Below are positions 49,389 through 52,918 of a stretch of 52,918 bases of DNA, piece by piece. Source of the stretch: Actinomycetota bacterium (GTDB taxonomy: Bacteria; Actinomycetota; Actinomycetes; Actinomycetales; Microbacteriaceae); contig SXMG01000165.1 in the NCBI GenBank assembly GCA_005778835.1, positions 1-52,918 of the forward strand. Reading direction: 5' to 3'. Each line of letters begins with the position of its first letter. Position 1 is the stretch's first letter. The position numbers were made by a program, and so were the translations under genes. The notes beneath the pieces are model-generated. The model had not been told where the DNA came from. It searched no databases and saw only the letters and a list, made by a program, of their open reading frames with translations.

Positions 49389-50263
49389 TGATCGAGAACG
49401 CGAACGAGACTCCGGCCGCTCCGAGTGTCTCGATCGTGATTCCTGCCTTCAACGAGGAAGCGACGATCCGGGCCTGCGTGCTGGCGGCGATAGCGCAGAC
49501 GGTGCCAGCGCATGAAGTCATCGTCGTCGACAACCGCTCGACAGATCGCACGCCAGAGATCGTGCGTGAGCTGCAGGCGGCGAATCTCGATTCTCCGATC
49601 ATCCTGCTTCGGCAGGACGCCGAGCAGGGTCTCGTCCCCACCCGCAACCTCGGTCTCGACAGCGCCACCGGTGACGTCATTGGGCGCATCGACGCCGATT
49701 CGGTGCTCGAGCCCACCTGGGTCGCCGCGGTGCAGCAGGCGTTCGCTGATCCATCCGTATCTGCGGCGACCGGCCCCGTGCTCTACTACGACATGCCGCT
49801 CCGGTGGTTCGGGCTGCGTGCCGACGACACCCTGCGGCGCGCCATGTTGCGGTTGGCGCGCGAGTATCACTTCGTGTTCGGCAGCAACATGGCCCTGCGC
49901 GCGGAAGCGTGGCGCACGATTCGCACCGAGGTCTGCCGCGACCTCGACGACCTGTTTCACGAAGACATCGACATCTCGGTGCATCTTCACGAGGCCGGGC
50001 TGCGTGTCGCCTACGTCTCGACGATGGTGGCAGGTATGTCTGCCCGCCGCATCGACGACAGTCCCCGCGACTACGTCAACTACGTCGGTCGCTTCGAACG
50101 CACCTACGCGCACCACAATGTGCGCAATCGAGCGCTGCGCGTTCCCGGGTGGGTGTTCTTGGCGGTGTATCCCATCGCCAAGAGCCTGCGCTGGGGGCAG
50201 AGCGAACTGGCGGCGCGACGCGGCACCGCTTCAGCGTCGCTCCGAGCGACAGCCCGCGACTAG
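49385..50263 (+). CDS. Family 2 glycosyltransferase
   Basis: This is a 292-residue GT-A enzyme with SIVIPAFNEEATIRACVLA (nucleotide site), VDNRSTDRT, the DxD motif RIDADSVLEP (about 100) and FHEDIDISVHLHEAG as acceptor/base region. A weakly hydrophobic end (VPGWVFLAVYPIAKSL) may touch the membrane. It transfers a sugar from an NDP donor to a lipid or protein acceptor; donor and acceptor are unknown. It overlaps the GNAT gene by four bases, and its stop overlaps the stop of the converging response regulator gene (shared CTAG). Confidence 0.92.
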   Translation: MMIENANETPAAPSVSIVIPAFNEEATIRACVLAAIAQTVPAHEVIVVDNRSTDRTPEIVRELQAANLDSPIILLRQDAEQGLVPTRNLGLDSATGDVIGRIDADSVLEPTWVAAVQQAFADPSVSAATGPVLYYDMPLRWFGLRADDTLRRAMLRLAREYHFVFGSNMALRAEAWRTIRTEVCRDLDDLFHEDIDISVHLHEAGLRVAYVSTMVAGMSARRIDDSPRDYVNYVGRFERTYAHHNVRNRALRVPGWVFLAVYPIAKSLRWGQSELAARRGTASASLRATARD

Positions 50264-50904
50264 GTGCGGGGGGTGCTCTTGGGCATCCACTCGGCGGCGA
50301 GCACGGCGGCCTGCGTGCGCCGCTGCATGCCGAGCTTCGAGAGGATTCCGCTGACGTAGTTCTTGACCGTCTTCTCGGCGAGGAACAGTCGCGCGCCGAT
50401 CTCGCGGTTCGACATGCCCTCGGCGATGAGGGCGAGAATCTCGGTCTCGCGCGGCGTCAGACCGTCGAGCGGCGACGCTTCGCGGGCGCGGCTGAGCACG
50501 CGCTCGGTGACGGCAGGGTCGAGCAGCATCTCGCCGGCCGAGACACGGCGGATCGCCTCGATGAGGCTCGTCGCTCGCACCTCTTTCAGCAGATAGCCGT
50601 TGGCCCCGGCGAGCACGGCCGCGAGCACGGCCTCGTCATCGTCGTACGACGTGAGAATGAGGCAGCCGAGCTCAGGGCGCTCTGACTTGAGGTCTCGGCA
50701 GACGTCGATGCCGCTGCCGTCGGGCAGGCGGCCGTCGAGCACGGCGACCGTGGCGCCCGAGGCGAGAATCGCGGCGGCGGCTCCGGCAACGACACCCGCT
50801 TCGCCGACGACGCTGATGTCTTCCTCCTGCTCGAGCAGGTCGGCGATCCCGCGGCGGACGATCTCATGATCGTCGAGCAGGAACACGTTCACAGGAAGGT
50901 TCAT
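50260..50904 (-). CDS. NarL/DosR-type response regulator
   Basis: This is a 214-residue regulator. The receiver domain has acidic pair DD (11-12), phosphoacceptor D57 (VAVLDGRLPDGSG) and K107 (YLLKEV). The LuxR-type helix-turn-helix (about 147-205) reads LTPRETEILALIAEGMSNREIG. The layout and the adjoining kinase resemble DosR/DevR. It overlaps the kinase gene by four bases (ATGA), so the pair is co-translated. Confidence 0.94.
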   Translation of the reverse strand: MNLPVNVFLLDDHEIVRRGIADLLEQEEDISVVGEAGVVAGAAAAILASGATVAVLDGRLPDGSGIDVCRDLKSERPELGCLILTSYDDDEAVLAAVLAGANGYLLKEVRATSLIEAIRRVSAGEMLLDPAVTERVLSRAREASPLDGLTPRETEILALIAEGMSNREIGARLFLAEKTVKNYVSGILSKLGMQRRTQAAVLAAEWMPKSTPRT

Positions 50905-52496
50905 CGTGCCTCCCAGGGTACGCTCCACCGCACGAGAGTTCCCTGAGGTGAGGCCGGTTCACTCACAAAAGTTCCGCCGCGTTCTCGAGCGCGCGCCTCG
51001 AGGTTCGCCAACCCGCTGCGCCGGTCGGTCTCGGGCATGCCCACGCCGTTGTCGCGCACCGACACGACCACCTCCGCACCGCGCACCGCGACGCTCGCCT
51101 CGACGACCGAGGCTTGGGCGTGACGCACGACGTTCGACAGCGACTCGCGCAGCACGGCCGCGACCTCGTCGCCGAGCTCGGTGTTGACGAGTGTGTCGAC
51201 GGGGCCCGCGAACTCCAGGCGCGAATCGAGGTCTTCACCTTCGAGCGTCTCGCGCATGAGCGTGTTGATGCGCGCCCTCAGACTGTGAACCCCCGCGCTC
51301 GCCGGGCTCGACAGGCGGTAGATCGCCTGCCTGATCTGCCGGATCGTCGAGTCGATCGCGTCGACCTGACCCGCGATGCGGGCGCCGCTCGGCGTCGACG
51401 GGTCGCCCACCACGCTCTGCAGGGTGAGGCCGACCGCGAACAGGCTCTGAATCACGTGGTCGTGCAGATCGCGCGCGATGCGGTCGCGCTCATCGGCGAG
51501 CGCGATGCGCTGCTCGTCGATGCGCGCTCCCGCGAGCTCGCGCGCGATGGCCACCGACCGTGCGAAGCGTGTGATCGTCTCGCGCTCGGCGGCGCTGAAC
51601 GGGTGGCCGTGTGCTCCGCGCGCGATGCCGAGCTCACACGACTCGCGGTCGGCGCTGCCCTGCATCGGCACGACGAGCGTCGGCCCGGGGTCGGTGTCGC
51701 CCGCGAGGCGGGCGAGCTCGCTGCGGGCATCCGTCGACACGTGATCGGCGTTGACGATGACCACGTACGGCGCGTGCGAGAGCTGGCGCACGACGTCGAC
51801 GATCGCCGGCAGCTCATCGGCGCCGATCGCGCCCGACAGCAGATTCTGCGTGAGCTGCTCTGAGGCTGTCAGCCAGCGGCGGTCTTCTTGCGACTGCTCG
51901 TAGAGCCGCGAGTTCGCGATGGCTGTGCCCGCCATGGCCGCGAGCGCCGCGATGATCGACTCGTCGACGTCGTCGAAGGCGCCCTCGCTGCGCTCGGTGA
52001 GGTAGAGATTGCCGAAGACCGTGCCGTCGACGTGAATGGGCACGCCCAAGAACGCGTCCATGGGCGGGTGGTGAGGCGGAAAACCGACCGACCGCGGGTC
52101 GTGCGACAAGTGATCGAGACGGATGCTCGCACCCTCGGTGATCACCGCGCCGAGAATGCCCTTTCCGCTCGGCGGCTCGCCCAGCAGCCGCACCTGCTCG
52201 TCGCTCAGGCCCGAGTGCAGGAAGCGCTCGAGCGCCCCGTCGGGGGCGATCACGCCGAGGGCGCCGTACTGCGCCCCGACGAGCTCACGGGCCACCGCCA
52301 CGATGCGCTGCAGGGCCGCCGTCAGCTCGAGGTCTTCGGTGACGGCACGGGCGGCCGAGACGAGCAGACCGATGCGCTGGTAGCCCTCATCGGTCGTCGA
52401 GGCCCGGTCGAGGATGCGCCGCACGAGCGCGTCGACGACCGGGCTCTGCGCCGCGCCCGCTTCGACGGTGCGTGTCCGCTGCTCGCCAGGAGTCAC
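50901..52496 (-). CDS. DosS/DevS-like sensor histidine kinase with heme-type GAF domain
   Basis: This is a 531-residue cytoplasmic kinase. GAF domain A (about 55-200) contains FPPHHPPMDAFLGVPI (139-154); in mycobacterial DosS/DosT the corresponding His pair region binds heme and senses O2, NO or CO. GAF domain B (about 215-325) follows, then HisKA_3 with H345 in RDLHDHVIQ and an HATPase domain with NVVRHAQA (N-box), DNGVGM and GLANLEAR. Heme binding is inferred from the motif. It starts at GTG 52496, overlapping the TerC stop codon, so the three genes form an operon. Confidence 0.93.
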   Translation of the reverse strand: MTPGEQRTRTVEAGAAQSPVVDALVRRILDRASTTDEGYQRIGLLVSAARAVTEDLELTAALQRIVAVARELVGAQYGALGVIAPDGALERFLHSGLSDEQVRLLGEPPSGKGILGAVITEGASIRLDHLSHDPRSVGFPPHHPPMDAFLGVPIHVDGTVFGNLYLTERSEGAFDDVDESIIAALAAMAGTAIANSRLYEQSQEDRRWLTASEQLTQNLLSGAIGADELPAIVDVVRQLSHAPYVVIVNADHVSTDARSELARLAGDTDPGPTLVVPMQGSADRESCELGIARGAHGHPFSAAERETITRFARSVAIARELAGARIDEQRIALADERDRIARDLHDHVIQSLFAVGLTLQSVVGDPSTPSGARIAGQVDAIDSTIRQIRQAIYRLSSPASAGVHSLRARINTLMRETLEGEDLDSRLEFAGPVDTLVNTELGDEVAAVLRESLSNVVRHAQASVVEASVAVRGAEVVVSVRDNGVGMPETDRRSGLANLEARARERGGTFVSEPASPQGTLVRWSVPWEAR

Positions 52497-52918
52497 GGCG
52501 CGCCGTCGGGGTGGTCCATCGGGTCAGCGGCCGGGCGTCGGCCGCCGCGCAGTGGCACGGGGGTGACGTCGCTAGGCACCTCGTCCTTGACCAGGAACGG
52601 CCGCAGCTCGACCGGCTCAATCGCCTCGTCGCGCTTCTTCGCCTGCCGGCTGCGGTACATGAGGTTGAGCACCTCGACGCCGATGGCGAACGCGATAGGG
52701 CCGTAGATGAGGGCCTTGTCGATGTGCACGTCGAAGCCTTCGGCGATGAGCGTCGAGCCGATGAGCACGAGGAACGCGAGGGCGAGCATCTTGACCGTGG
52801 GGTGGCGGTTGACGAACTCGCTGATGGCCTTGGCCGTGAAGAGCATGAGCGTGATGGCGATGACGACGGCCGCGATCATGATCCACAGCTCGTCGACCAT
52901 GCCGACGGCGGTGATGAC
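52493..52918 (-). CDS. TerC family membrane protein, 5' end beyond the window
   Basis: The C-terminal 141 residues of a TerC/Alx-type protein are visible, open to the window edge with VITAVGMVDELWIM, a family motif that follows the conserved Asp of the preceding helix. Three hydrophobic helices are seen (about 12-30, 42-62 and 70-90), then a charged tail (RSRQAKKRDEAIEPVE). Family members export manganese or help metal loading of secreted enzymes. The stop overlaps the start of the histidine kinase gene (GTGA), linking metal export to the gas/redox sensor. Confidence 0.85.
   Translation of the reverse strand, partial: VITAVGMVDELWIMIAAVVIAITLMLFTAKAISEFVNRHPTVKMLALAFLVLIGSTLIAEGFDVHIDKALIYGPIAFAIGVEVLNLMYRSRQAKKRDEAIEPVELRPFLVKDEVPSDVTPVPLRGGRRPAADPMDHPDGAP

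Overview
The window is about 53 kb of high-GC (roughly 69%) DNA with dense, short-spaced genes, frequent GTG starts, ATGA/GTGA stop-start overlaps and many apparently leaderless promoters. Gene content (FBP-domain EF-G-binding-like protein, DUF3097, ECF42/DGPF pair, YtrA-type GntR operon, LAxTG cell-wall protein, DosR/DosS-like two-component system) points to a free-living actinobacterium, most likely family Microbacteriaceae. The assignment rests on gene content and style, not on a marker-gene search. No rRNA, tRNA, CRISPR array, phage or insertion sequence was recognised.

Layout. 1-6.9 kb: 3' part of gatB; a divergent MerR regulator/VOC protein pair with a textbook MerR-type promoter; a small-multidrug-export-family membrane protein; a DGPF (YciI-like) protein with an ECF42 sigma factor and a matching autoregulatory promoter; a LAxTG-anchored surface protein; DUF1905 and DUF1697 proteins. 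7-13.5 kb: a 24-codon ORF, an unusual multi-hairpin leader and the RNA ligase rtcB; an AI-2E-family transporter; an isochorismatase-like hydrolase; an ECF sigma factor with an acidic single-pass membrane partner; a NYN/OST-HTH RNase-like protein. 13.6-18 kb: a two-gene c-di-GMP module, a BcsA-like synthase with two PilZ domains overlapping a LOV-GGDEF-EAL protein. This is the strongest candidate for an interesting system: blue light could set the c-di-GMP level that gates an exopolysaccharide synthase. 18-30.7 kb: transporters, an SDR, a TetR regulator with a clustered operator, a potassium channel, an epimerase, FBP, FAS1 and YceI proteins, and a methyltransferase. 30.7-33.7 kb: a YtrA-type regulator/ABC transporter operon. 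34-38.3 kb: DUF3097, a cold-shock protein, DUF427, a ferritin-VIT fusion (MbfA-like) and a secreted M23 peptidase. 38.3-39.9 kb: a low-GC islet with two orphan genes and a gene remnant. 39.9-45.5 kb: a radical SAM protein and a YnjBCD-like ABC importer with a 19-bp hairpin between the binding protein and the first permease. 45.6-52.9 kb: a TVP38 protein, a CDP-alcohol phosphotransferase, a repeat-rich spacer, a flavoprotein disulfide reductase, a GNAT, a GT2, and a three-gene operon of TerC protein, heme-type GAF histidine kinase and NarL-type response regulator.

A window-wide signal that genes do not explain is the octamer GGATGCTS (S = C or G). I count at least 34 copies by eye against about six expected from composition, often using otherwise rare GAT and GCT codons. 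It could be a chromosome-maintenance, recombination or methylation motif.
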